Below are positions 14,724-26,883 of a stretch of DNA of 64,000 nucleotides, piece after piece. The number at the start of each line of letters is the position of its first letter. The stretch's first letter is position 1. The position numbers and the translations under genes are program-made. Origin of the DNA: Lineus longissimus. Its lineage: Eukaryota > Nemertea > Pilidiophora > Heteronemertea > Lineidae. The DNA lies in assembly GCF_910592395.1 (NCBI RefSeq), contig NC_088325.1, positions 6,231,501 to 6,295,500 on the forward strand, in the 5' to 3' direction. Below the pieces are notes generated by a model. It was not told the origin of the DNA. It made no database searches and saw only the letters and a program-made list of their open reading frames with translations.

Positions 14724-14853
14724 AGAAAGTGTATATTGCGGTGGATGGTTCTTTGGGGGTTGTAGGCTAATTTGGGGCAAAAGACCTGTAAGGTCTTTTG
14801 TCAAAAGGGCCTAAAACATAACCTAGTTCCTAGCACCGCAATATACACTTTCT
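14724..14853. repeat. 130-bp foldback repeat, candidate Polinton end or small MITE
   Basis: A 20-base sequence at 14,724-14,743 (AGAAAGTGTATATTGCGGTG) is perfectly inverted at 14,834-14,853. A second hairpin inside has arms CAAAAGACC and GGTCTTTTG. The outer ends are AG and CT, as at Polinton termini. It may therefore be the element's terminal region, or an independent foldback MITE. Confidence 0.55.
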
Positions 14854-15065
14854 CAACTCGCAGCCTCCGGTCATCTGATGGTCTGTTGTTGGTTGAGCAA
14901 AGGGGAAGGGTACTGTCCTATGGTGGCAGAGCTTTTCAATGTGCTGCTCCAACCCTGTGGAATCAACTCCCTGCCAATAACAGGAAGGTCGAGAGCACAT
15001 CTGATTTTGCATGTTTTGCATGTTCGCCTAGCCAGTTATTCATACGAAAAAACTCTGTCTCTTAG
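14854..15065 (+). pseudogene. Non-LTR retrotransposon RT C-terminal fragment
   Basis: The plus strand encodes STRSLRSSDGLLLVEQRGR, then SYGGRAFQCAAPTLWNQLP. This pattern (short Leu/Ser strand, RxF..AAP.LWN.LP) is the conserved tail after the reverse transcriptase of Jockey/CR1-group LINEs. Only the tail is present, as expected of a 5'-truncated copy. Confidence 0.75.
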
Positions 15066-16535
15066 TATTAATTTAATTCGTAAAAAACACACGAAAAACA
15101 GTTTTTGCGCTGAAAATATGGATTGGAGACGTATCTGAATGGCTTTACGGATAAAATCTACATGCACATACGAAAAATTAGGAGATTCCATCCAGCGGTT
15201 AAGGCGGTGGTAGACATAAAGTTACTTTTACCAGTTCTGGTATACTAATAAATAGATTAGCTCACTTAACTATACCACCTAATCATAACCCCATTCCCTA
15301 TTTTGGGAAGCCCTAGTATTTCTCAAAAGTTTTTGCTAGAATGTTGACCTTTCAGGGAAAAGTTGGACAATGTCGGACTTTAGTCTGAATATTAAATCGG
15401 GAAAAACTTAGAGTAACCGTTAGAAGTCGGAAAACGCCTATTACTACGTGTCCGTAAGTTCATGAATCAAAAAAGAACTGAAAGACACCTCCGTGGCTTA
15501 ATGATAGTCCGAAGCGGTTCGAAAATTTGGACTTCTCTTGTTCGTCTTCCCGAAAAGACACTGGCACCCCTGGAGACGGCAACGGACAGAACATGGTTGC
15601 CAAGATTGTGTGTCCTCGTTAGTATAACCGAAGAACGGTGCTCAATGAGCTACACTGGCTTCACGTTAAAGCCTGCATATAGGAGGTATACGTACTTACA
15701 CATTTCGTGGTAAAAGTTTGCTTTTATGAGCATGCTGCATTTTGCATTGCATGGTTTAGTCCAGACACTTTACACAACCTTTCGAAAGCAATTATGTGCC
15801 CAAGATTACAAATAAGCATGTTCTGTTCACATTGTTCCATGCCGACTTATCGGCGGTGAATATCAGTGAAGGATGGATATACGCACAACGACGGTGGATC
15901 GGCATGCACTTTTCGAGAATGTCCAGGAACTGCCGTGCAAAAAGGATAAGGGCAAATAATTTCTTTTCCGAATGGTTGCCAAGATCTGACTTCCAAAAAT
16001 CAAAGATGGCGTCCATTTCTGTTGAGGTCCATGTGTGGAGGTGGCAACTTGTAAGTACGACGGAAAGCTGCCATAGATACAAAGTGCTACTGCAATTATT
16101 GCCCCGGGGCAATCATATCCTTTGTGTGCATGTATGTGCACTATCATTGAGCTGATTGCTACATCGAAGAGGTTTTAATTGCACCATTGCAATTAATTGT
16201 ACCAATTTACCTTACTAATATCATGGTCATCATTATCATCATTTTCCAAGACAACAAGCCGATATAACATTGAAGTGGGCATTAACTGATACATAATCTC
16301 CAAATATTATGTTGAAAGTAAAGCTGCCCGAACCTTTCAAAATTATTGGCCATGTTTTAGCTTATTGATTGATAAATACTCATCTGCACAAATAAATAAA
16401 TTACACATGGAGAGGATTACTGGCGATACATTAGCTTTTATTGTGTTTCACTTTCGATATAGAGCAAACATTTGGTACATGGATATTCAAAATATGGCAC
16501 TATCCATTATAATGTAATGAAATATAAACCAAATA
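15066..16535. other. No recognisable gene
   Basis: Short reading frames here overlap on both strands without conserved motifs. The segment 15,180-15,480 shows weak similarity to 23,220-23,530 (shared CGGACTT, GGAAAAAAC blocks), suggesting an old repeat. Confidence 0.4.
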
Positions 16536-16730
16536 TTACAGTAGAAAATGATCTGTATTTAGCTTCTCCCGTTTTACAATGTTGTTTCTAATCGCCAAGG
16601 TAATGGAGCTGCTATCTAGTGCCTCTCCCGGTGACATGGTTGCGACACACGTGTGCATTGCCAACCATTGCGTAGACAACACCTCATTTGGCCGTCGCAT
16701 CGATAACTGTGGCGGCACCACATATTTTCT
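16536..16730 (-). CDS. Possible 3' terminal exon of an unknown minus-strand gene
   Basis: The minus strand has a good acceptor (pyrimidine run then CAG) near 16,738, followed by an open frame of about 65 codons ending in TAA at 16,536. The translation includes RKYVVPPQLSMRRP and LAIRNNIVKREKLN. No family is recognised. It could be linked to the MADF-like segment upstream, but the phase cannot be tested. Confidence 0.2.
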   Translation of the reverse strand, partial: RKYVVPPQLSMRRPNEVLSTQWLAMHTCVATMSPGEALDSSSITLAIRNNIVKREKLNTDHFLL

Positions 16731-17164
16731 CTTAGCCTGAAAGAAGATCATTCATTTTTAAGACTGCCATCTTCGGGACGAGTCATGCTCAAAAGCAATG
16801 ATGAAATAGAAAAAGCTACATGCCGTACAATTCAACTGTTTACGCTGGGCCTTTATCATTCATCACACAAGAAGGCAGAGATAACCCCGTTTTTTTTCAT
16901 GAACACCATTTCAACGAATTTGACGGACACAGACTACACACTGTTTAAAGTTCTAGGTCACCAAGTATTGAAGGCAGATGTGGCCAAGTTGGTCAAGTAG
17001 CTAAACAGTGCACAGACAGACTAACATCTAACTCTCTATTTTAATTGAATCCATGCATCTGTGGTGGGCTACCCAAGAATAAAATCCCCTTGACCTTGAT
17101 GATTCTGGAGGGAAAATACAAAGATAGCTACTGTTGATATACTGACAGTGCTTGTCCAGAGCAA

Positions 17165-17272
17165 GAGAAGGGCAATTTCGATTTTATTTAGAGATTTGAT
17201 ATGCTTGTTCTTGTATTCTTTTGACGTGAGATCCCATATCCCTGGTCGATCCTGTACCAGCTCTATGAATTT
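17165..17272 (-). pseudogene. MADF-like DNA-binding domain fragment
   Basis: The minus strand encodes FKFIELVQDRPGIWDLTSKE followed by YKNKHIKSLNKIEIA. This fits the first two helices of the MADF (Myb/SANT-like) domain: FI-LV-RP-LWD, then Y-N, then IA. The third helix is missing and there is no convincing donor site. It may be an exon of a transcription-factor gene or of a PIF/Harbinger-associated Myb-like gene, or a decayed copy. Confidence 0.45.
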
Positions 17273-17944
17273 GAAGGTTTCCGCCGTAGATATGTTACAA
17301 GTATCTGCCAGAGCTCCTCTTCTATTCAGTATACAGGATGCTACTGACCAAATGCCCACTACACAGATCTCCAGCATCTTCAGACACAGGAATGCAATCT
17401 GGTATCACTCAAAACACCAGAAATAGACATATTTTGAGGTCATTACCATTGACCAACTCAGTTTAGACACCAACACACCTGTCAACAACAGGCCAAAATA
17501 AACAAATTGCTTGGCAAGAATAGAGCAGTCTCCCTCAGCGGCCAACACTTGGCAGAGTACCTCCCCGGTATCAAATTACTTTGCAAAGAAAAGTTTGTGG
17601 ACCAGACACACTGCCATGGAAGTTACCTGAAGGGATGGTATCAATTAAAACACTTTAGATAGATGGTAGTCTGTGTCCCCCTTTGTAGTGAATCCATCTC
17701 GGGATAATTATGGCATTACCACCAAATGAATGACATAAACGTTTTACTTACGCATCTGCCATTTGAAAAGCTATCAGAACAACTAGGAGGATAAGGATAA
17801 CGTTCTTCATTTTAGAATGCTGAAACAGAGATTTCCAATCAATACGAAATTTAAAAAATCCACCAAGGTACTGTCTAAGTGGTGATCACTTAAACTCCAC
17901 TGAATTGAGAAACGAATCTCGCCATATTGCAATACAATGCATGT

Positions 17945-18715
17945 GGGCCATATCAATAAAAACTAGCATTTGCTTTCTCTACCGATTTTGAAGGATCTGC
18001 TGGTACTCGTATGAATAAAACCGTACTGAGCAAATGCTCGGAAATTTAAGTCTTTACTTCAAGTCGAAGCAATCGCATTTAGCATATAGAGCTTGCTTCT
18101 ATAGGGAGGACGTGCTTGTCTTCATATGAATAAAGCATAGCATACGCTTTTTACTTGATAGGAAATGCTTCGATTTTTCAAGGTTGCTCCTGAGGTGGCT
18201 AGAAAGTTGAGGTAAGAGGTTTCTCATCTTCCGAATGGCCGATTTTATGCCTTTTGGTCACGAAAATAGTATTTGCCATGAAAGCCATGTCGTGAAGATA
18301 CATTATTCACTGCATCGATTTTATGAGACCACGTGTAGCGAAGGTCATATAGCATTTTGCAATTTATTTTTTTTACAATTTATTTGTTCTGGTCTTTCAG
18401 CACGAAAGACCAGATGTTAAGTGTTTCTTCATAATCTGCGAGAACTCAGGTTTCGGTCTGGCGAGAAAAGCCCTGCAGTTCAGGATGCTTTACCCCCTTC
18501 TAGCAATACCAAAACCACAAGATGAAATAGATCACCAGCACCGACCATTCATAAGAAATATGACATCGGGACTGACTGATTTTTAGCTAAGCATTTGCAA
18601 TGAAAGGTCCACATTATTCATACTAAAACAAGCATAGTAATTTACTTTTAGTAAATAATGCTTCTACTTGAAGGATTTGCCTCCAAGGAAATGTTAATTT
18701 TTATTCATATGGCCC
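17945..18715. mobile_element. Non-autonomous DNA transposon with GGGCCATAT inverted ends (copy A)
   Basis: The left end (GGGCCATATCAATAAAAACT) is mirrored at the right end (ATTTTTATTCATATGGCCC). The inner TIR continues with a CATTTGC motif that recurs throughout, often as GCATTTGCT or AGCAAATGC. No coding capacity. Related copies are at 27,886-29,199 and, inverted, around 36,300-36,830. Confidence 0.65.
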
Positions 18716-19741
18716 AGTCTGTTGCCGAAAAGTACCATTTTCGTCTGTGGTGTATTATCTGGATTTTGTGTCTCGACTTGATACACTGCCTGGTCTCAGA
18801 GTGAGATGATACACCATTCCAAAGTCGTATCCATCATGATTGTACAGGAACTGACACGTCAGGCATAAATTTGTAGTCTGTGAATGAGTAAGGGTATATC
18901 TAAGATTGTGGAATGAATTTTAAAGTAATTTTGAGCGAGCCAGGTCAGGAATAGATTTTTCACTCAAATTCGTAAAATGGTTACTTACGTTTTTAGATTG
19001 CCAGTGTCAGGTTCAATTGCTATTAAAATCTGGTACCGGATGCATTTCCACCAAGACTATATATTAGATTAGATGCTAGCAGCTGACAAATTAGAATATA
19101 TCAATTAACTTTGATAACGACATCTTAAATTTTCATGATCCTCACAGCTGTGTGTAATTGTAATAATTGGATAAATAATTCATGATGTGCCAAACCAGAC
19201 TGTCTGATGAACAATTCATATCGAATTACCAAATTGCACGTGGTGCTTACAAATGGCTTGAAACTTAATTTGTATTCTCCGTTTGCAAGAGCACATTCCA
19301 ATACTGTATCAGTAGAGAAGTTGACTTTGTAGTCCATAGATTATGCAGTGCATCTGATGAAGGAGGAAAACAACTAATGTCAGCGATCGGGAAACTGAAA
19401 TTGGTCGAAAACGTTCACGAGATCAAAGATTATTTCCGTGCTGCGATAATAAGGGGCGATAATGTATTGAATCTCAATGTTAATTTAGAAGTTAGACGCA
19501 ATATGCAAATTATTTTTGAAACGATTTGATTTAAAAGAGTTTGACGTACATTGGAAGTGTCACTAACAATGCAATACTGCTGTTACGGGGTCATCCCAAT
19601 TTGTAAAACAATCCCATCCTCTATATATATATGTTTATTTCGTACTCGTAGGTACAATACAGTGCAAGGGGTGCATTACAAATACTAGTGCATTACAACG
19701 CGATATTACAAATGGAAATTAAAGAGGAAGTGAAACCGACA
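18716..19741. other. No recognisable gene
   Basis: AT-rich sequence with short uninformative frames on both strands. A short TA run lies near 19,622-19,630. Confidence 0.4.
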
Positions 19742-20815
19742 TCATGTAAGACATGCAAAAACTACGTTCAAAGGTAAAAGCAATGAAGAAACGCACAGTA
19801 CTAATAATATGTCATCAATTTCCCCCCTCGTAAGTATACACATCCCTTTATCCCGGCCACATAATAATTTCCTTATCTGTCCCGCCAATCTTTTCTGCCC
19901 CTCTGTTACATTTGACCTCCCAATGTCCCGTGTCATAAAAAATACATTTGGCAAATTGCCCCTATCCCAACCATACTTAGCTAACGAAAAATTAAAACTT
20001 TTCCCAAGAGACGATCGACTCCCACCCTCAATGATACGTTTGCATAGTTTGAGATATACATTTTTAGATTTCCCAAGAGTTTTAAAAAAGTTAACAAAAC
20101 GCTTCTCTATTTGAGCCTGAATCGGAGAATCATGTATGATTGATTAATGGTAGTAAAAACTTATGAGTGCGAGACGGTAAACTAAGAAGTTTTCCAATAC
20201 ATATCCTCCATGCCACGTATACATTCTCAATTCCTTGAAATGATATATCCCACCCCTGGAACCCGTAAAGAGACATGCAATAAGATTTGAAAAGCCTGTA
20301 TTTTACTTCGTGAGTAGCAAACCGAAATTGAGATAATAGAATGTTTGTTCTTTTGTACAAGTCATTAATCGCCGCCTGAAACTTTCTCTACATAATGTCC
20401 GGCCCAAATATCACACCCAAATGTACCTCTTAGGGAGATGGTCGAAGTGCCACTCCCTGAAACCAAATGACAATGTCGAAACCCACGGTTGCACCAAAAA
20501 TAATTAGCTTACTTTTGGACGCATTGAAAGTTATCATAAAATCAACTGAAAACGTAGAAGCTACACGTAACATTTTGTTCAAAGCACATACAGTCGGAGC
20601 TAACAGAACCACGTCATCGGCATAGGCGAAGGCGCCAACAAAAAGTAAACCGATATAACACCCAACGCCCGACTTTTCAAGAGCAAACAAAAGCTCATCT
20701 AAGTATTAAATACTGAATAAAACCGAAGACAACACTCCACCCTGTTTTACCTCGTTTTTAGCCGTAAACTCGCCTGACATTTGAGTCCCCCACCTAACTC
20801 TTATGCCATGCTATG
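19742..20815 (-). pseudogene. LINE reverse transcriptase fragment (Jockey/CR1 group)
   Basis: Reading the minus strand from 20,815: KNEVKQGGVLSSVLF, an in-frame stop, then GAFAYADDVVLLAPT, which carries the YADD catalytic motif. Further down come VKYRLFKSYCMSLYG, WRICIGKLLSLPSRTHKFLL and a tail with GGSRSSLGKSF. Together these are the palm, thumb and C-terminal tail of a non-LTR reverse transcriptase. Stops and at least one frameshift disable it; the 5' part is missing. Confidence 0.8.
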
Positions 20816-21855
20816 CTATGCTCCTATGCTATGACTCCACTTATGTAATATAATTCCTTTGTATAAATAACAAATTAAACTGTTATCTACTACATCAGCC
20901 TCAGGTACTTCATGTACACAATTAAATTACCCTTTAAGAAACCACTATCGGACAAGCTTGTAAAACATGTAAGCGTTATAGCATAATAACTCCTATCTCC
21001 AAACCATTCCTAATTTTAGCCAAAAGCCAATGTCAAAATCTGGTCATCTTGCCATAGGCAGATAGTTCGTAGTGCAATTGTTGGAGCTAACATAGCCCAC
21101 GCTTTCTCTAAAACATCGTAAACACCTGTATAAGCTGATGGTACAAGGTAGATAACATCTCGAGCTTGAACTTCCAGACCACGATAACCTTGGGAAACCC
21201 TAACTATTTAGAATTACAGAAAAGTGCAATGACGCACACTCTACGGGTTTGAATATCTGTTCGTTCGATATTTATTGACTTTGATACCTAAATAAGGGTA
21301 CGTTTTTAGAACGAACAGCTCTCAACGAAGTAGAAGAAATAGTCTTAACTCCGCTCCCGGGCGTAACAGTCAGCTTCCGAGCAGAGCTCGTCATCTAGCC
21401 TCAGAGCAATAGTCTTAACTCCGCTCCCGAGCGTAACAATCAGTCAGCTTCAGAGCAGTAACTATATTCTAGCTTCAGGGCTAAACATGTTATCAATTCG
21501 TCGTGGAAGTAAGCTCACACCAGTATTGTTATATCATCTTTTATAAAATCTGCGAAACTGAATATTCTTGTGTGGACATCAGTGACTAGCATGACCTAAC
21601 AATTCGTTTCTTATTTGTGTTGTTATTAACTTACATTCAACGACTTCCTCTCGTCTCGGCGTATCTGATTCCCGACCTCTTGATTAGCCATTCGAGTATC
21701 CCTACCATTTTACGGAGGAGAGGAGGACACGCCCCGGCCTCACGCTTTGCGACCCGTGACACTGCCATAGGATTTGTAACGAGAAAGCTATTATGAAATT
21801 GAATCTTCAACCATTCCTCAATATAAACACTTTGTAAAGTTTGTAGCCATCTGAA
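20816..21855. other. No recognisable gene; short duplications
   Basis: A short ATGCT repeat lies at 20,803-20,830. Two direct copies of a segment containing AGTCTTAACTCCGCTCCC (near 21,341 and 21,409) indicate a local duplication of about 68 bases. Confidence 0.4.
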
Positions 21856-23150
21856 CCTTGAAAAAAGGGAAATCTCCCGGACCAGACAACATCCCCGGTG
21901 AACTCCTGAAACACGCTGGCCCGGCCGAAGGTCATGACTTTGCCAGAAGATTTGGGAACAAAAGAAATGGCCGAAGGATTGGACTCAATCTCTCATCATC
22001 CCACTAACCAAGAATGGTAACCTGCGCTTGTGCCAAAACAATCACACTATAAGTCTCATCAGCGATCCCAGCAAGGTCATGTTACGCATCATCCTCAACA
22101 GTCTCAAACCCAAGGTTTAGGAGGTGCTATCAGAGGAACAGGCCAGTTTCAGGTGTGGAAGAAGTACAACCAAAATCTTCAATATCTGATTGTTCGTTGA
22201 AAAACACCTGGACCACCAAAGTGAACTACACCACAACTTCATTGATTTCAAGAAGGCTTTCGACCGCATATGGCACGAGGGTTTTTGGACATGTAGGAAG
22301 GTCGTGAGGGATTACAACATCGATGAACCCCTGGTCAGAATAATTAAAGAACTGTATGACAATGCAACCAGTCCTCCGAAACAACCACCTCAAGACTTCT
22401 TCAGAACGACGGTCGGAGTCCGACAAGGATGTCTCTTTTCCCCTGCACTCTTCAACTTATTCCTGGAAAAAATCATGCAAGAGGCGCTGACAAACTTTGA
22501 ATTATCAATTTCCATTGGGGGCAGACCACTCAGCAACCTGCGCTTTGCAGACGACATCGACCTGTCGGCAGGTGACGGAGGGGAACACCAATATCTCTCT
22601 ACCCAGGTCGAAAACAACAGTGGCGGCTATGGTATAGAAATCAGCCTCCCCTCCCCCCCCCCCCCCCAAGAGCAAAGGAATGGCCAACAGTGCAGTACAA
22701 GGTACCAGGACAGCAGTAACAATGTGCAGCGAACTCCTCGAAGATGTGGACCATTTCAAATACCTAGGGTCCATCCTCGACAGGGCCGGTACATCAACTC
22801 AAGAGAAAAAAGTCAGAATCGCCCAAGCAACAGGAGCATTAGCCAGATTCTATCCAATTCTACAGATCTAGAGCAAGAACATCAGTCTTCAGGTCAAGGT
22901 CAAATTCGACAGGTTCCTCGCCGTCTCCATCTTCCTCTACGGTGGCGAAAGCTGGACGACAATTGCCGAGACAGAGCGCGGCATCCAAGCGTTGAGATGA
23001 AGTGCCTGCGGAAACTACTTGGGATGTCATACCTACAACGAAGAACCAATGTGTCAGTTCGACATGAGTTGAAGAAAACATGTGGAACGCACGAGACACT
23101 CCTGGCCACCGTATAAAGACGGAAGCTCAGCTGGTTTGGACAATCAAAAT
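21856..23150 (+). pseudogene. LINE reverse transcriptase pseudogene (RTE-like)
   Basis: Starts with KKGKSPGPDNIPGELLKHAG. After several frameshifts it gives FIDFKKAFDRIWHEG, VGVRQGCLFSPALFNLFLE and NLRFADDIDL (catalytic FADD). A run of ten C (22,658-22,667) shifts the frame. The following conserved LEDVDHFKYLGSI and GTSTQEKKVRIAQAT are in another frame. The set is the palm and connection of an RTE/endonuclease-RT type LINE. No endonuclease domain is visible upstream. Confidence 0.85.
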
Positions 23151-23639
23151 GTATTGAAATATTGAAAATTGTGGAAAAAAGGGTGAAAATACTAGGCCTG
23201 CCAGAGCAGGACAGGTAAAAGGTCTTTGTTGAATCGGGTTAATGAGGTTACCTAATTGAGGAAGCTTATTAGTATTCAAACTAGGGTCACTCTGAGTGTT
23301 TTACCAACATCTCATTATAACCCTATTCAACGAAGGCCTTTGATCCTTATTGCCCTTTTGTTGGAAGTCGTGGTATTTTGTACAGGTTTTAAACATATTC
23401 GAGCGACCATTAAGGGAAATATCGGACTTGTGTCTGATAAATCAGGGAACATTTAGAGAAACTGTAAAGGGTTTGGGTTAGGAAAAAACCTCCTACTATA
23501 GGATAGCATATTTTACTTCCACTGATATAGACTATATAGACTAGGAGTGTACTCTTGTAATTAACGAATACAAAATACCTTTCGAGCCATCTAAAAATGA
23601 AACGGCCAAGGACCATTGTGCTCACCGTATAGATATTTG

Positions 23640-25235
23640 GTGGCTAGGAATTCATCCTGGTTAAGAAACATGCAACATGTATAGTGTATAGGTCAAACCA
23701 AAGTCGGTATTACATGTGATGTATCGTTGCTTGGAGGACCTACCATAAAAATATCATCAAAAACAAGTCACTAATAAACGAGATATTGCACTTTTTACCT
23801 GTTTTAGTTTTGGCCTCCTGGTGGCCAAGTTGAGTACCAGATTAGATCGAAATTCGGTGTCCGAGGTTACATGATCTAGGGAGTCATTGACGTAGGGAGT
23901 CATGTGTACCAAATTTCAAGTTCATAGCTTTAGTGGTAAAGAAACGTGCAATAGTTACACTCAAACGACCAATTTACGCCATTTGACCTCTGTGACCTTG
24001 AAAAGCAGGTCAAATCAAAAAATTATATGATATGTGATGTATTCTTGCTCGGAGAACCTACCATAAAAATGTTATTGAAAACGAATCACTAATAAGCGAG
24101 ATATCACACTTTCTAGGTTTTCACTTTTGGCCCCTGGTGGCCAAGTTGAGAATCAGACCGGACTGAAATTCAGGGTCAGAGGCCAGCTGACCTAGGGGGT
24201 CCTTTGTACAAAGTCTCAAGTTCATAGCCATAGGGGTTAACAAACGTGCCACAGTTATGCTCAAATGGCCAATTTACGCCATTTGACCTCTGTGACCTTG
24301 ACAAGAACGTCAAATGTATCCTTGCTAAGAGTATCTACCATAAAATTTTTACCAAAAACTAATCAGTAATAAGCGAGATATGGCACTATTAAAATTTTTG
24401 GTTTTGGCCCCCTGGTGGCCAAGTTAAGTATCAGACCGGACCGAAAATCAGTGTCACAGGTCATCTGACCTAGAGGGTCATGTGTACCAAGTTTTAAGTT
24501 CATAGCTTTAGTGGTTAAGAAACGTGCCATAGTTACACCCAAACGGCCAATTCACATATTTGACCTCTGTGACCTTGAAAATAAGGTCAAATCGAAAACC
24601 CGTAGGATATGTGATGTATCATTGCTCTGAGTACCTACCATAAAAATAAAATTGAAAACACGTCACCATTAAGCGAGATATTGCACTTTTTACTTTTTTT
24701 AGTTTTGGCCCCCTGGTGGCCAAGTCGAGAATCAGATCAGACCGAAATTCGGTGTCAGAGGTTATATGATATAGGGAGTCATGTGTACCAAATTTCAAGT
24801 TCATAGCTTTATTGGTAAAGAAACGTGCCACAGTTACGCTCAAATGGCCAATTTACGCCATTTGACCTCTGTGACCTTGACAAGTAGGTCAAATCAAAAA
24901 CCCGTACATGTGATGTATCCTTGCTATGAGTATCTACCGTAAAATTTTCACCAACAACTAATCAGTAATAAGTGAGATATCACACGATTTATGTTTTCAG
25001 TTTTGGCCCCCTAGTGGCCAAGTCAAGAATCAGACCGGACTGAAATTCAGTGTCAAAGGTCATCTGACCTAGGGGGTCATGCAAACAAAGATTTGAGTCC
25101 ATAGCTCTAGCGGTTAAGAAACGTGCCACTGTTTTAGAAATAGGATACGACGGACGACGACGACGACGGATGACGACGGACGACGACGGACACTGCGGTG
25201 TTGTATTGACTCCCCTGCAGTGAGCCAAAAAGCAT
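23640..25235. repeat. Tandem array of about five ~300-bp units with TGACCT half sites
   Basis: The anchor GTGGCCAAG recurs at 23,821, 24,137, 24,415, 24,716 and 25,014, giving unit lengths of 278-316 bases. Each unit contains blocks such as TTTTGGCCCCCTGGTGGCC, AGCGAGATAT, AAGAAACGTGCCA and, in most, TGACCTCTGTGACCTTGA. The array ends in a GACGAC-rich stretch (25,145-25,195). An inverted relative with the same GACGAC end lies at 38,110-38,640. Confidence 0.85.
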
Positions 25236-25344
25236 ATGAAATTAGGTGAATTTGCTATTCATCAGATAGACACTTTGCCATTGAATTATTCAACCAATTA
25301 AAATTTACCAGCTGTGGAGATAAATTGATATATTCTACAGCTAG

Positions 25345-26140
25345 GCTGAGTCAATAAAATGGTAATCCAGAAGTAAAGGTTAGTATTTTGTGCAAATATT
25401 GCAGTTGTACCATGAAGTAGGGGCTACGACGAATCGCCTACCACCTTGATTATAATCCTCCGAACATGCATCACTGAGCACCATTCTCCTAAAAAGGAGA
25501 TGTCACAAATTCCTTGGCTCACACTTGGAACACACAAGTAATCCAGACATAAGGGGTTAATCGGACAAAGGTCTCAGTGTCATTCATTTGGATAAGATAT
25601 AATAAAAAAGTTAGGATTCTTAGCTTTCATTTGATATCTTCACTTAATTTGTGCGGCCTTGTATCACAGCACACCGTCAACTTAAAACTTTGATGCTGAA
25701 CCTTTTCTGTGTCAACATAGCTGAAATGTCAAGTTCTGCCACGCTTCTTCACCAACAGTGGTTACCAGCCATTTTAGAAGCCATGGTTCTCATCAGTTTC
25801 AGACCGTACAAAGTCGGGGATGATATCATTTGAAAATCCAGTTTTTCCATAACATCAGAGTTAGCTGAATGTTATACTGAAATGTTTGTCAAATAAACCC
25901 CTTGCGTTTCGAATATTTATGTGTGCCAAATGTGAGCCAAGGTATTTGTGACATATTCTTTTCAGGAATTTTCAAGAATGGTTGTCAGTGATGCATGACC
26001 GGAGGATTATAATCAAGGTGTCAGTCGATCACTCATTGCCTCTTCTTCATGGTACAACTATATATTTTTTTTACCTGAGAAATGCTAATCCTTGACGTAA
26101 TAGCCCTTTACTTTTGGATTACTTTGTTATCGACTCGCCG
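25345..26140. mobile_element. Non-autonomous DNA transposon with ~200-bp imperfect inverted ends
   Basis: Blocks on the left (CCTTGATTATAATCCTCCG near 25,442; TGTCACAAATTCCTTGGCTC near 25,502; AGTTGTACCATGAAG near 25,403) reappear inverted between 25,930 and 26,065. The outer segments (GTAATCCAGAAGTAAAGG) match in inverse near 26,110. There is no coding sequence in the centre. Confidence 0.65.
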
Positions 26141-26819
26141 TGTAATTTGCTGGCTTTCCAAAATCATATCAACATGTCTAGTACATAGCCTTGTTTGTAA
26201 GGACGCAGTGCCAGATATCAGGCAGCAGTTTAACGTGACACAGGCAATTAGGGAACGCAAGTAACCATTTTGAAGATTTAGTGAAAATCTTCTCCTGGCG
26301 CAGCTCGTTTAGAATTACTTTTCACAATCATAGCAATACTCCAATCCATTCATACACAACGAAAATACTACGGAAAGTCCTTTCTCAGACAATGATGTTA
26401 AGTTGGAGACAACTTTGGAATGGTCTTTAATCTCAATATGAGACTGGGCAGTGCATCAAGTCAAGGCAAAACAAGTTACACACAACACCTGAGACAATAT
26501 GGTACTTTTGGTGGCAGACGGTGAGGTCCATTACATTGCAATGTCAGATTCGTTAGTTAAAGTGTTCACCACATCGATACTATCTTTGTGAACTTTCTGA
26601 TTTCGTATAAATGGTAAATTACTGTTCCAGCGTTCTAAAATAAAGACAATTATCCTTATCCTGCTCGTTGTTCTTATAACTTTTAAAATTGGCGGATGCG
26701 TAATTAAAAGATAATTTAACTCCTTTGGTTGGAATGCCATAACCCGAGATACTGGGTTCACTTTTAACGAATACGTCATCTTCATTTCATTGAAATAGTG
26801 TTATGGGTTGATTTGATAG

Positions 26820-26883
26820 TGGCGCCGTGGAAACATCAGCGCCTGTCATCTCTTAGGATCCAGGTTCGATACTCGATTGGACC
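26820..26883 (+). promoter_or_regulatory. Possible tRNA-type pol III promoter of a SINE
   Basis: TGGCGCCGTGG at 26,820 resembles an A box and GGTTCGATACT at 26,873 a B box. The 53-base spacing would suit a tRNA with a long variable arm. No complete cloverleaf is present, so this would be a SINE head, not a tRNA gene. Confidence 0.3.

Larger units (their letters stand above)
1..14853. mobile_element. Polinton/Maverick element, left part outside window
   Basis: The region combines an FtsK/HerA-like packaging ATPase, a retroviral-type integrase with a C-terminal chromodomain and a protein-primed family B DNA polymerase. That set defines Polintons/Mavericks. The ATPase runs off the left edge, so the left terminus is not visible. 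The right terminus is not certain: the last gene starts at 14,571, and an inverted repeat ending in CT at 14,853 is one candidate end. Genes are closely packed on both strands and mostly open. I do not recognise a double jelly-roll major capsid protein or an adenain-like protease in the visible part; they could lie further left or be too diverged to see. Confidence 0.9.

Noticed and set aside
21380-21390. GAGCAGAGCTC resembling one hairpin of the Polinton repeat outside the element
   Set aside because: Only a single hairpin is present, with no adjacent second hairpin; likely chance.
26820-26883. Functional tRNA gene
   Set aside because: A- and B-box-like sequences are present but no acceptor or anticodon stem can be drawn.
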